From assembly GCF_000348945.1 (NCBI RefSeq), contig NZ_AOCK01000015.1:1-58933 (forward strand): 58,933 bases of DNA, in the 5' to 3' direction. Made by a program: the position numbers and the translations under genes. Origin of the DNA: Paeniglutamicibacter gangotriensis Lz1y. Lineage in GTDB: Bacteria; Actinomycetota; Actinomycetes; Actinomycetales; Micrococcaceae. Below, piece after piece: positions 1-8,263 of the stretch (position 1 is its first letter; the number at the start of each line of letters is the position of its first letter). Below the pieces are notes generated by a model. That model searched no databases and was not told the origin of the DNA. It saw nothing but the letters and a program-made list of their open reading frames with translations.

Positions 1-605
1 GTCATTGTGATTCCCATCCATCGGCCAAAGATCTCCAGCATCCAAGACACTGTTCACAACTCACGCCAGCCACATGCCAACCTGGGGCGAGTCGGCCACC
101 TTCACCCAGTATGGGCACGAACAATCCACCGCGTCCACTCATCCAGGGCTGCAGAGAATCACCCTGAATCGATTTTCGCAATCGCTCATGCTTTTTCCAG
201 CACAGAACAGTCGCAACAATGGCGAGACGATGAATGCTGTGATCGCCAAACTAGAAGCGATGAAGACCACGCCTCGTCACCGCGACACAGGATCTCATGG
301 AAGCGCCCTGGACAACCGATCGATACCGGTGTTCAGGGTGCTGTGAGCCGGTCTGTCTCCGGGTGTGCTCACTACATTTTGGGTAGGACTATAGGTTCAG
401 GCGCGACTTCAAGCAGATATCAAGTTCTGCGAGGAACTGTTCCGTCGCCATCCATTTCTGGTCCGTCCCCAGATAGACCACTAAACCGCTATCCGAAAAC
501 TCCTAAGCAGCCCAGGTCTTCCGAGGAAAACTACAGGGACCGTTCCGGGATGTTCTCCTTCAACTTAGACGGATTGAGAAGTATCCGGGCACGACTAGCC
601 GTAAC
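1..605. other. no recognisable gene
   Basis: An open frame runs through most of this stretch on the plus strand, but its translation is rich in Arg, Ser and Pro, matches no family I know, and lacks a convincing start with ribosome binding site. It may be decayed upstream sequence of the ice-binding-like pseudogene that follows. Confidence 0.4.
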
Positions 606-959
606 CCGGTGCTTTCAGGCACCTTCCCCCGGGGTCTACACCAGCTCCACAGGCAAATTTACTGTGACCGGCACAGTGACCCTCGATGCCAAAGGAGACC
701 CCAGCGCCCGCTTCATCGGGCCGGAACCATCACCACCAGCAATGACAGCAGCATTGTGCTCGCGCGCGGGACCCAGACCGAGAACGTCTACTGGCGTAGC
801 ACCGGCGACGTCACGCTGGGTGCTTCGAGCACCGCCCGGGGCACCTTCCTAGCGAACACCGGGGCCTCCGTCGAGTCTCGCGCCAAACTCATCGGGAGAC
901 TGTATTCCTGCGCCGGTTCCCTCACGGTCACCCGCGCCACCATCAGTTCTCCCTCATAA
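606..959 (+). pseudogene. ice-binding-like (DUF3494) protein fragment, frameshifted
   Basis: Two reading frames together give the C-terminal half of a DUF3494 (ice-binding-like) beta-solenoid. One frame carries PGVYTSSTGKFTVTGTVTLD followed by a GDPSARFI segment. The next frame continues with TITTSNDSSIVLARGTQ, NVYWRSTGDVTLGASSTARG and a final GRLYSCAGSLTVTRATI. The switch lies near 718-724, and a second shift near 625-635 is likely. Members of this family are secreted or cell-attached and may bind ice or act as adhesins. The N-terminal half is missing or unreadable, so no functional product is expected. The family call rests on the spacing of the GDP, W-x-x-G and GR-x-x-x-x-G segments. Confidence 0.75.
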
Positions 960-1395
960 CGCCTGCACCGACCGCGAAAACGGCATGGTGACCCATTTCG
1001 AAAGGGAAGACCTCGGATCTAGAATTCCGGCCCGGCTAAGAGTCCTGCTTGCGGACGCATAATCGCGTTGCAGAGGACTTTGGACAGCCAGTGTAATCGT
1101 CTCCGGAAAATGACACAGAAAAAATGCGTTGCGACCGGCTGCATAGTCTCGTGATCCGATTCCTCACCGCAACGCCTGAACATCAAATTCTTGACAGTTG
1201 AATACGTTGACATTCACACCACTCGGCTCGCATAGACCCCGCCCGGGACAAATTCCCATACGGGTAGCTCAAATACTTCAGCACAGAACACCACACGCCC
1301 GTGAGGAACAAACCGCACGACGCCCGTAAAGGATCCTCTGATACCCCAATGGCAACGTGAGGATTTTTCACTCTTGGTTGAAAAAATCAGCTCGT
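960..1395. other. intergenic, no gene seen
   Basis: No coding frame of convincing composition was found on either strand. The stretch includes AT-richer patches and TTGACA-like hexamers near 1193-1212 but no clear promoter pair. It lies downstream of the minus-strand heat-shock operon, and no terminator hairpin is obvious. Confidence 0.4.
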
Positions 1396-1761
1396 TTAGG
1401 GTGCCCCGTCGATGAAGGCCTTGGCATGCTCTACGGCTTTCTTGAATGCGTCATTGCGCAACCTCACCTTCTCCAGCTGCCCCGACTCAATGTAATCGGT
1501 GAGACCGGGACGCAACAACCAAATATCCCCTTGAGGCGGAAGGTAAAATATCGCGAACGACCTATGGGCCTCATCATCACTCCACACCGGGACTACGGCC
1601 AGTGCAGCTCCGGTATCGATGTTGATCCATTGGGCCCGCGGCGTCGGTTGTTCATTGACTTCAGGATCCAAAAACGGTGCGGTGCCCGGACCCCATCGTT
1701 GCTCGAAACGTTCATGAAAAACTGGCAGTAACGGAGAATCGTAGCGACGCCATGCGCTCAT
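1396..1761 (-). CDS. hypothetical protein, third gene of heat-shock operon
   Basis: A 121-residue soluble protein without signal peptide or membrane segment. It has a central segment IDTGAALAVVPVWSDDEAH followed by FAIFYLPPQGDIWLLRPG, and a Lys/Ala-rich C-terminal helix. I do not recognise the family. The ATG has a strong ribosome binding site (GGAGG about 10 bases upstream), which overlaps the stop codon of the J-domain gene. This makes cotranscription and coupled translation very likely. By position it may assist the Hsp20/J-domain pair, but that is only context. Confidence 0.75.
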   Translation of the reverse strand: MSAWRRYDSPLLPVFHERFEQRWGPGTAPFLDPEVNEQPTPRAQWINIDTGAALAVVPVWSDDEAHRSFAIFYLPPQGDIWLLRPGLTDYIESGQLEKVRLRNDAFKKAVEHAKAFIDGAP

Positions 1762-1774
1762 CGTGAAGCACCTC

Positions 1775-2164
1775 CTAGCTAAATGGTTCCCACCGAAGAG
1801 GAGAAATCTGGATGGGTGGAGTGTCTTGAGCCAAAAGCCGCGGTTCGTGGCGGCGCACCGTCACGTGATCGGACTGCGATCGATCGAATGGTGTTTGAAC
1901 CGATGGCGCTTGGTGGGGTGACGGGGTGTCTCCGGCACGCTCACTTTTAGTGCCGGCGGAGGGACGAGATAATGTTTCGTAGGCTTCCATCACCTGCGCC
2001 AATGACTTCTCGGCGGTCATCCGGAATCCCGAGGAGGAGGCCTCAGCAGACATGGTATCTGGGTGGTAGCGGCGAACTTCTGACCTGTAGGCCCTAGCGA
2101 TCTCACGCGGTGTGGCCCCCATGTTCAGACCTAGTACGCGGTAGGGATTGGTAGCTTCGGCCAC
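1775..2164 (-). CDS. J-domain (DnaJ-like) co-chaperone
   Basis: The 129-residue product starts with a J-domain: NPYRVLGLNMGATPREIARA, then helix II with the diagnostic HPD tripeptide (about residue 34-36), then helices III-IV ending in VMEAYETLSRPS. The rest, about 60 residues, is polar and probably unstructured. There is no G/F-rich zone, zinc-finger or C-terminal substrate-binding domain, so it is a short type III J-protein and not DnaJ itself. J-domains stimulate DnaK ATPase. Start is GTG with an AGAGGTGAG site before it. It sits between hsp20 and a hypothetical gene on the same strand. Confidence 0.85.
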   Translation of the reverse strand: MAEATNPYRVLGLNMGATPREIARAYRSEVRRYHPDTMSAEASSSGFRMTAEKSLAQVMEAYETLSRPSAGTKSERAGDTPSPHQAPSVQTPFDRSQSDHVTVRRHEPRLLAQDTPPIQISPLRWEPFS

Positions 2165-2411
2165 GTTCTCACCTCTTTCGCTAACCTTTGGGCTTCACCG
2201 CCCGAGGCATAGTTAGGGGTGTCGGTGGGCCCCGGGACGTCAGGGCCCGGAACCCACCGACTCCAAGAAACCGCGGGAGAGAACCGATATTGTGGTGTTT
2301 TCGACGCAATGGCTGGTCTTCAGGAAACTCACGCCACCTCGGGTGTCGAGTTATCTGCGATTCCATGGTGCCTGGGGATCACCACGCGGTTACTGCCCGG
2401 TTTGGGTGTCC

Positions 2412-2834
2412 CTATGGGTCGATCGCCTCGCGATCCTGGCTTGGGGCGGTAATGGAGATCTTGCGAGGCTTGGCCTTCTCAGCCACCGGAATGCGCAAAC
2501 GTAGCACACCGGCTTCGTAGCTGGCTTCGATGTTTTCGGTATCCAAGTTCTCTCCCAAGACCAGCTGACGGCTGAACACGCCCCGGGGACGTTCCGAAGC
2601 GAGCATTTCCAAATCCTTGTCCAGGGCAGGACGCTCCGCCTTCACGGTCACCACGTTGCGTTCAACGTCCAAGTCGATCGAATCCGGTTTGATCCCGGGC
2701 AAATCGAACTCAACCTCGAAAGTGTCCCCATTACGCCAAGCATCCATGCTCATCGCTGCCGGGCGAGCCGGGGTTCCGAAAACCTGCTGAGCGATCCGGT
2801 CAAGATCACGGAACGGGTCTGTACGCATCAACAT
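2412..2834 (-). CDS. Hsp20/alpha-crystallin small heat-shock protein
   Basis: A 140-residue protein with N-terminal [15 protein letters not shown] and a full alpha-crystallin domain (about residues 30-130). Visible landmarks are [20 protein letters not shown], the NVVTVKAER strand, [12 protein letters not shown] and the family hallmark [14 protein letters not shown] near the C-terminus. Such proteins are cytosolic ATP-independent holdases that keep unfolding proteins soluble. The start ATG has AAGGAG 9 bases upstream. It is first in the minus-strand operon and divergent from the HspR-type regulator, with a promoter and an inverted-repeat operator candidate between them. Confidence 0.93.
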   Translation of the reverse strand: MLMRTDPFRDLDRIAQQVFGTPARPAAMSMDAWRNGDTFEVEFDLPGIKPDSIDLDVERNVVTVKAERPALDKDLEMLASERPRGVFSRQLVLGENLDTENIEASYEAGVLRLRIPVAEKAKPRKISITAPSQDREAIDP

Positions 2835-2899
2835 GGCAGTTGCACTCCTTCACAGTGTCTCTGATATGCCATTTCCAATTTGTCGCATCCGCGATAATC

Positions 2900-2915
2900 T
2901 GTATCAGCGGATACA
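2900..2915. promoter_or_regulatory. inverted repeat, candidate repressor operator
   Basis: A perfect 6-bp palindrome TGTATC-AGCG-GATACA lies immediately downstream of the predicted minus-strand -10 box, at about +1. Repressor binding there would block hsp20 transcription. The divergent MerR/HspR-type gene is the natural candidate. The site differs from the classical HAIR sequence, and I saw no CTTGAG half site in this gap. Confidence 0.55.
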
Positions 2916-2918
2916 ATT

Positions 2919-2947
2919 TTTATAGCACAATCACTATGGGGTCGCAA
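2919..2947 (-). promoter_or_regulatory. candidate promoter of hsp20 operon
   Basis: Read on the minus strand: TTGCGA (2947-2942), a 17-base spacer, then TATAAA (2924-2919). Spacing and sequence fit a vegetative sigma factor. Transcription would start near 2910, inside the TGTATC/GATACA palindrome, about 75-80 bases before the hsp20 ATG. Confidence 0.55.
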
Positions 2948-3001
2948 GCCTGTCAAACTCCCCCGCATTGATCGAGCCAGGGATAAGGAAAGGACGGGAA
3001 G

Positions 3002-3322
3002 ATGACTCAGAAAAGATCGAGAGACCTTGCCGTGTATGGGATTTCGGTTGCCGCCGAGCTGGTAGGCACCGGACAACAGAACCTGCGCCTCTATGAACGC
3101 AAGGGACTTTTGGACCCCCAGCGCACCGAGGGCGGAACTCGCCGCTACAGCGAGGAGGACCTGGATATCTTGCGCCGCATCTCCCACCTCCTCGCCCAGG
3201 GGCTGAACTTATCGGGAATCGGCCTTGTCTTGTCCTTGGAGGCAGAAAACGCGTCCCTGAGGAGCGAACTTGAGCGGCAAGATTCACAGCAGGGCAAGAA
3301 ACAAAAAGCCTCGGAAAGCTAA
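3002..3322 (+). CDS. hspR: MerR-family heat-shock regulator, HspR type
   Basis: A 106-residue regulator. The N-terminus has a MerR winged helix: YGISVAAELVGTGQQNLRLY, then ERKGLLDPQRTEGGTRRYSE, the DNA-recognition and wing region typical of HspR. A dimerisation helix follows, with segments DILRRISHLLAQGLNLSGIG and LEAENASLRSELERQ. No ligand domain is present, as in HspR proteins, which repress chaperone genes with help from DnaK. It is divergent from hsp20 with a 167-bp gap carrying the operator candidate. It is not next to dnaK here, so it is probably an additional copy dedicated to hsp20; that is inference. Confidence 0.8.
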   Translation: MTQKRSRDLAVYGISVAAELVGTGQQNLRLYERKGLLDPQRTEGGTRRYSEEDLDILRRISHLLAQGLNLSGIGLVLSLEAENASLRSELERQDSQQGKKQKASES

Positions 3323-3435
3323 CCCCCGACGAGCATCCCCGTTGGATCCAAGCGACCCGTGGTCTTGATTCTTTGACAAGCATGTCCTACCTTGGGATCC
3401 CGATCGAGGAACCACGGTAAACAGGAGGCAGATTA

Positions 3436-3690
3436 ATGAGTGAGGTTATTGAACCCCTAGACATTGCTGATACCGCAGCCATCGCCGAAGGTGCTATCAC
3501 CTTCGATGATGCCCGGCCCTTGGAGGCCGACGATGACCTCCACCCCCAAAGCGGTCCGGACAGTGAACGGCTGGTGGTCTGGGACGAGGTGCACGACAGT
3601 GACATGGAGCCTGAGGAAGAGCCGGGAATCGAACCGTACCTCGATGATCTACCCATTAGAGAGGATCTCCCGATACCCGGTGAACCGTAA
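3436..3690 (+). CDS. small acidic protein of unknown function
   Basis: An 84-residue, strongly acidic product (many Asp and Glu, few Lys) with no membrane segment, probably unstructured. The start ATG has an AGGAGG site 9 bases upstream, which supports real translation. A TTGACA hexamer at 3373-3378 may be part of its promoter, but I could not pair it with a good -10. I do not recognise the family. A second acidic small gene lies at 14721. Confidence 0.6.
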   Translation: MSEVIEPLDIADTAAIAEGAITFDDARPLEADDDLHPQSGPDSERLVVWDEVHDSDMEPEEEPGIEPYLDDLPIREDLPIPGEP

Positions 3691-3816
3691 GCAGGATGGC
3701 CGGCCCTGAGTCCAATGGCACCGGCCACCCCACCGGGGTGCTGGGTCACTTGCAGTGAAGTCAGCTGATTCCGTCGTTGCCTCGAACGTCCCAAGTGAAC
3801 CCCTCCACCAACTCCT

Positions 3817-4128
3817 TCAGAGGGTGGATGTGCCGGAGCGTCGAAGGTACTGATACACCGTTTCCCGACTCAATCCGTATTCCCTCGCAAGCCGGACCGT
3901 GGGAACCCCGGCAGCCGCCCGAACCACCAGCCCGCTAACCTTGTCGGGATCCAAGGCGCGTTTGCGCTGCTTGTAGATCCCGCGGGTCTTCGCCAAGGCG
4001 ATGCCTTCGCGCTGGCGTTCCGCGATCAGCGACCGTTCAAACTCGGCGAACACGCCCATGACCGAGAGCATCAGGTTCGCCATCGGGGAATCTTCCCCCG
4101 TGAACACCAGCTTTCGGGAAACACCCAT
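3817..4128 (-). pseudogene. serine recombinase (resolvase/invertase), C-terminal remnant
   Basis: The 103-residue frame matches only the back half of a small serine recombinase: LVFTGEDSPMANLMLSVMG, FAEFERSLIAERQREGIALA (long helix E), then a helix-turn-helix of Hin/resolvase type ending TVRLAREYGLSRETVYQYLR. The catalytic domain with the nucleophilic serine, about 85 residues, is absent. The break is abrupt at about 4113-4128, next to the chimeric pseudogene at 4149. It is a scar of a former mobile element or inversion system. Confidence 0.85.
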
Positions 4129-4148
4129 TTCAAGGCAGAGGAAGGACT

Positions 4149-4526
4149 ATGGCTCAGGATTACGATGAAGCCGGCCGGATATAGCCGAAGCCGCCGAACG
4201 CGTCTTGAAATAAGGGTCGATACGCCGCCCAGGACGGTGTCATGGCGGCAACTTGGATCTAGACGGGAGTGAAGGTAGCTGGAGCAGCTGTTACTCTCTA
4301 TGCGAGTGTCCTGGGCAAGAAAGTGGATGAGCTGGCGGATGAAGGGTCCAAGGGGGAAACAGAACCCAATGCCACCGCGTCCGGCGAACTTGCCAAGGCC
4401 CAGAAGCAGCTGCGCCAATTGCAGTGGTTGATTCCGGGCTTCGCAGCACTGGTCATCGTGCTGGGGGCCAAACATGGCGAAATGCAGCGACCGAAAAATG
4501 TCAAGCTCGGTCTCGTGAAAAACTAA
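4149..4526 (+). pseudogene. chimera: DUF4193 5' end joined to membrane-protein 3' half with TAG
   Basis: The first 60 bases (ATG 4149, good AGAGGAAGG site) copy the start of the DUF4193 gene at 19387, reading MAQDYDEA before frame loss. From about 4209 the sequence instead copies the second half of the gene at 15163-15702, beginning at its NKGR-x-x-AQDGVMAATWI segment. Here the seventh codon after ATG 4242 is TAG (4260-4262), where the other copy has AAG. After it the frame is open to TAA at 4526, ending MQRPKNVKLGLVKN. A GTG at 4269 could restart translation. The joint looks like a deletion or recombination between two genes that lie apart at 15-19 kb. Confidence 0.75.
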
Positions 4527-4989
4527 GAGCATCCTGGACGACGGCATTGCCTTACGGGATACACCAGGAGTGCTCCCGTGGCGTTATATCAGAGGAACTC
4601 AGCATCTTTCGAGCCGATTGAGACGCATCCTCGTTCGGTCTGCTGCACCTCAAGGTGCTGCCATGGCCGCTTTGTGGACCAGCGAACCAGGGCTTTGCTA
4701 CTTCGGACCTGCCGCGGAAACATGCTGATCCTCAAGCGCTTTTCTGCTTCCACGGAAGATCACTTGCTATCGAAGCGGGATGATGTCGTCCCTACGTATC
4801 AAATCGGCAATGGCCCAAGACGCAGCTTTATCTAGGCGCCGGAATCAAACACGAAAACGGTTTTTGCGGCAAGCGCACATCAACGGCAACGCCTGATGAA
4901 GGACCTTCTCATTCAAGTGACAGTTCTCGGTTCCAAAAAAAGATCCTATGCGAACGGCATCTAGGTCCTTCAGGCAACAAGCGAACACA
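4527..4989. other. no recognisable gene
   Basis: An open frame at 4578-4835 on the plus strand lacks a ribosome binding site and its translation (Cys- and Arg-rich) resembles nothing I know. Probably decayed or intergenic sequence. Confidence 0.4.
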
Positions 4990-5145
4990 TCACGTGCCTT
5001 TGGTACCCGTTTCCTTGTGTTCCTCCATCCATCTCGCCAGTTCCTCCAGCTCGTTGCTGGCTTGTGCCAACGTCACCGTGGAGGACTCGGAAGCAAGTAT
5101 CTGCACCAGTTCTGTTTGTCGCTTGCGTACGTCATTGATATCCAT
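4990..5145 (-). CDS. small coiled-coil-like protein, 51 residues
   Basis: A short minus-strand frame: ATG 5145, TGA 4992-4990, preceded by AGGAG about 11 bases upstream. The product begins MDINDVRKRQTELVQILASE and continues as a charged helix containing ASNELEELARWMEEHKE, with Leu/Val spacing that suggests a coiled coil. No family recognised. The balanced amino-acid make-up and the ribosome binding site are the reasons to list it. Confidence 0.5.
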   Translation of the reverse strand: MDINDVRKRQTELVQILASESSTVTLAQASNELEELARWMEEHKETGTKGT

Positions 5146-5439
5146 GTGTTGCCCAGCTCCTTAGCGTTCTTCTCGACGAGGCATGCAGTGGTGGACGGGA
5201 TCTGTTGCCGGAGCGTTCCGCCCCTGACCTGCACTTCAGGAACGGGGTTCCGCGTTTTATACAGGTTTCGGGGCCGTTTGCAACGTTCGTCTTCAACTGT
5301 ACTTTAGAGAGCCTTGTTGAATCCTTCCATAAATCCAGGCCCCCCGTTAGAGTCGAAACACACAGCGTGGGTGACGAGTCGACCCAGACAGAAGAGTCCG
5401 CTGCATCCCCACCCGCGCATCCCTTGGCGGAGGAAACTC
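5146..5439. other. gap between divergent genes
   Basis: It separates the 51-residue minus-strand gene from the manganese catalase. Promoters for both must lie here, but I see no convincing -35/-10 pair. The last 30 bases carry the strong GGCGGAGGAAA ribosome binding site for the catalase ATG at 5440. Confidence 0.35.
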
Positions 5440-6321
5440 ATGTTTTTCCATAAGCAGGAATTGCAATAGAGCTCGGTGCCGGACCAGCCGGACGCCGTCT
5501 ACGCGCGCAAGCTTCAGGAGGTCCTGGGCGGACAGTACGACGAAATCACCGTCGCCATGCAATACGGTTTTCAGGCGTGGAATATCCACATTCCTGGCAA
5601 GTACAAGGACTTGCTCTACGGGATCGCGGCGGAGGAGTTCGGGCATGTTGAAATGCTTGCCAAGATGATCGCGCAGCTGTTGGAAAAGTCGCCGATGGGC
5701 ATTACAGATAAAGATGTCCAGTCCGATCCCGCTGTCGCCGCGATAATCGGGGGCACCGATGTCCAACATGCCATCGTAGCTGGAGCGGGGGCCCGGCCGG
5801 TGGACAGCATGGGCAACCCGTGGTCCGGGTCCTACGTCACTGCTAGCGGCAACCTCCTAGCCGACTTCATGTCCAATGCGAATGCCGAAATGCAAGGGCG
5901 CTTGCAGGTCGCCCGGCTTTATCACATGACGGATGACCACGGGGTACGAGACATGCTCTCATTCCTGTTGGCCCGGGACACCATGCACCAGAACCAGTGG
6001 ATCGCCGCCGCACGAGAACTCCAGGCCGAGAACGCCGAATCGCTACCAGTTCCCAGCAACTTCCCGCAATCCAAGGAACACACCCCGGTTTCCTACCAAT
6101 ACATCATCTTCTCCGATGGAGCCGCGGCAGCAGAGGGAACATGGGCCAAGGGAGAGGCCCCGGATGGAAAAGGAGAATTCACCTACCTCTCCGCCCCGGA
6201 TACCTCGGCACCGATGCCAGCTCCAACGCACCCGGACAGCAGGCTCTTTGGGACTACCGAGCTGCCCAACATCGTGGAGAAAACCGCCAGTGCCGTGCAG
6301 GACAAACTCCACAAGGAGTAA
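5440..6321 (+). CDS. manganese catalase, interrupted by TAG at codon 10
   Basis: A dimanganese catalase (hydrogen peroxide to water and oxygen). The family start MFFHKQELQ is read from ATG 5440 behind a strong GGAGGAAA site, but codon 10, normally Tyr, is TAG (5467-5469). The frame is then open for 284 codons. A GTG at 5476 would give a 281-residue product. Metal-site segments are all present: GGQYDEITVAMQYGFQAWN, EEFGHVEML, and the second Glu/His pair in NANAEMQGRLQVARLYHM and LLARDTMHQNQW. Only about 12 residues are lost if translation restarts at 5476, yet that GTG has only a weak upstream site. So it is either a recent pseudogene, a restarted gene or a read-through product. A broken relative lies at 14119. 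Confidence 0.85.
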
Positions 6322-6723
6322 ATCCTGCGGATAAGCCTCGCCAGAGGACCGTCGCTTGAATGCTGCTGGGAATTTTTCAGGTTTCCTACCTGGAAGTCCT
6401 CTATCTGCAGCTTGTTCACGTTGCTGCTCATGGCGGCGACAATTCTTTTCTGTGCCTCGTTTCAAACTGGGCTGGCGGACTCGCCGGTGCGGTACGAGTT
6501 CAGCTCATCGTCTGCGGCTTTCATGACCAGCACTGAGATCTTGGGTCACCCGCGAACCACCCATCCGTCAGGGGAAGAAAGCCTCGCGCCGGGCGGATGC
6601 GCAAAACCTTGAAGCATTGTCGAACGGGCACTTACCATGGGAACCATCCAGGACCCGGGAACGGGGTGCCGGCCGAAACTGTCGTTCGGCCGGGAATGAG
6701 GGACACCTGAATGGAGGGATGAC
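6322..6723. other. intergenic, no gene seen
   Basis: No convincing coding frame on either strand. The right end supplies the GGAGGG ribosome binding site of the following regulator gene. A minus-strand frame runs across this stretch, but it is only the run-on of the damaged GAF-ANTAR gene. Confidence 0.45.
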
Positions 6724-6948
6724 ATGCTTGAGCCACAGGACGCCGCAGACAGCGACTACCTGAGGGTGGCCGAGGCCGCCGCGGCGATGAACCTACCGCG
6801 GATGACCGTGTACGATCTGGTGAAGGAGGGCAAGCTTCCTGCGGTGAGCTTCGGCAAGTTGTACCGGATTCCAGCCCGGGCCGTGCAGGAGTACCTGGCC
6901 GCCGACCAGCACACATCGGCAGCTGCGCACCTGCACACGCCGACCTAG
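6724..6948 (+). CDS. helix-turn-helix (excisionase-type, HTH_17) DNA-binding protein
   Basis: A 74-residue protein made almost entirely of a MerR/excisionase-like winged helix: YLRVAEAAAAMNLPRMTVYD, LVKEGKLPAVSFGKLYRIPA and RAVQEYLAA. ATG 6724 has GGAGGG 5 bases upstream. Such small proteins act as recombination directionality factors or as local transcription regulators. No integrase is nearby, so the latter is more likely. A decayed relative is at 17700-17853. It is convergent with the interrupted GAF-ANTAR gene. Confidence 0.8.
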   Translation: MLEPQDAADSDYLRVAEAAAAMNLPRMTVYDLVKEGKLPAVSFGKLYRIPARAVQEYLAADQHTSAAAHLHTPT

Positions 6949-7843
6949 CTAAGAGCGGCAGGCACCCGAACGAGGTCCGCCATGGCTGCCGGCCATGGCG
7001 TGCTGTTCCTGCTCCCCGGTGGCGAAAATCCTTGACAGCCCCTCCCCGGGCGGGCGCGGCCGCCCAGGGGTGAACGCCGTAGGGGTCTTCGCGGCGGTGT
7101 CGATGACTCCGCGGCGAAATGGGCCGTGGGGGTATCGGGGCTCGCGGGCCGACCACGGCGGCCGTCACGTCGCGTAGTTTGCTGTTGCGGCAATTGGACG
7201 CGGCCCGCAGGATGCCTACGGCTTCCTCCGGGGAGCACTGGCTTTGCCCCACGACGACGCCGGCGGCCAAATCCATCGGGGCGCGCACCTTCATCGTCTC
7301 CAGTGACTGTGTGGCTTCCTCTCGGGGCCCGGGCACCTTGAGCGCCAGTGCCAGCGCGCTGGACGCTTGGTCCGCATATCCCTGCGCAGTATCGACTCGC
7401 CTGGGGTCGAACTCGTGGACATCGCGCGAAGACAGGTTCAATGCGGCGCAGTCCCCGTCCTGAAGCTCGAATGGCACCGCCAGCACCGAGCCGATGTCCC
7501 GGGACACCATGTGCCCGGCATGTCGCGGCCAGCGTGGTTCCACGCGTAGGTCCGGGAACAGGACAAGGGCACGGTCCCGGGCAGCGGTGAGGCATGAGTC
7601 CTCACCCAGGCCGTACTGGACCTCGTCCAGCTCCTGGGCCTCGAGGCTGCTGCTGCTGGCCGCCGTGCCCGCACGCCTGCTGCTAACTGTCGTGATTCCG
7701 GACCGTATCCGCCATGGGTCCCCGCCGGACAGTTCCCGCACTGCTAGGTGCGTCAACGCGTTGAAGACCGACCCGATCTAGTCGGTCTCCAGCACCTTCG
7801 CATAGAGATACTCGCAGACGCTGGTCAGCTGGCCGTCATCCAT
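6949..7843 (-). pseudogene. GAF-ANTAR regulator interrupted by TAG
   Basis: From ATG 7843 (AGAGGG site 7 bases upstream) the frame reads MDDGQLTSVCEYLYAKVLET then Asp and TAG (7780-7778). It continues in the same frame as a GAF domain (SSRRAGTAASSSSLEAQELD, VQYGLGEDSCLTAARD, RWPRHAGHMVSRDIGSVLAV) and a C-terminal ANTAR helix bundle (MDLAAGVVVGQSQCSPEEAV). After about 7150 the native end is unclear. The same frame stays open to 6632, across the plus-strand HTH gene, while a +1 frame ends at 6949; I take the latter as the more likely original end. GAF-ANTAR proteins bind tandem RNA hairpins to prevent termination. Confidence 0.7.
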
Positions 7844-8263
7844 CGCTGGCCCTCTGACTCCCGGTCGTGCGCAGCCGTTCGGCAAAAGCACCCTCACCAT
7901 GGCTGTTTGTCCCCTCCCCCAACGTCGCAACGCGCCGCCCGCCCCCGCCACAGTCACCTTGGTCTCACCAACAGACGCACGAGAGCGCGACGCAGGCTGT
8001 TCTGCTTCGAGGCTGCGGCACAGAGATCTAGCCGCTCCACGTAGTCCTCGTGGACCGAACAGCTCCAGAACGAAGCCCTGGAGTTGTTCGGCAAAGGGGG
8101 GGCGGAAAATCCCCGGTTCCACGTCTCCTCGCGGTGCATGTCAGATCGGCGATTCCTGCAGGAGATTGTCGCCGGTGCAGTCAATACCCGGGGCTTGCCC
8201 ATTTCGCGGCACCCCTGGCCCGGCCACCGCCACGCTGCCACGAGCCAGGGCAAGGGAACTGGC
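7844..8263. other. spacer between GAF-ANTAR genes
   Basis: About 420 bases of minus-strand sequence between the end of one GAF-ANTAR gene and the start of the next. Open frames on both strands are Arg-rich shadows without matches. It may hold a promoter or leader for the downstream gene; I cannot define one. Confidence 0.4.

Noticed and set aside
6632-7150. Run-on of the GAF-ANTAR frame to 6632
   Set aside because: It would overlap the well-supported HTH gene on the plus strand, and the translation after the ANTAR domain is low-complexity Arg/Pro/Ser.
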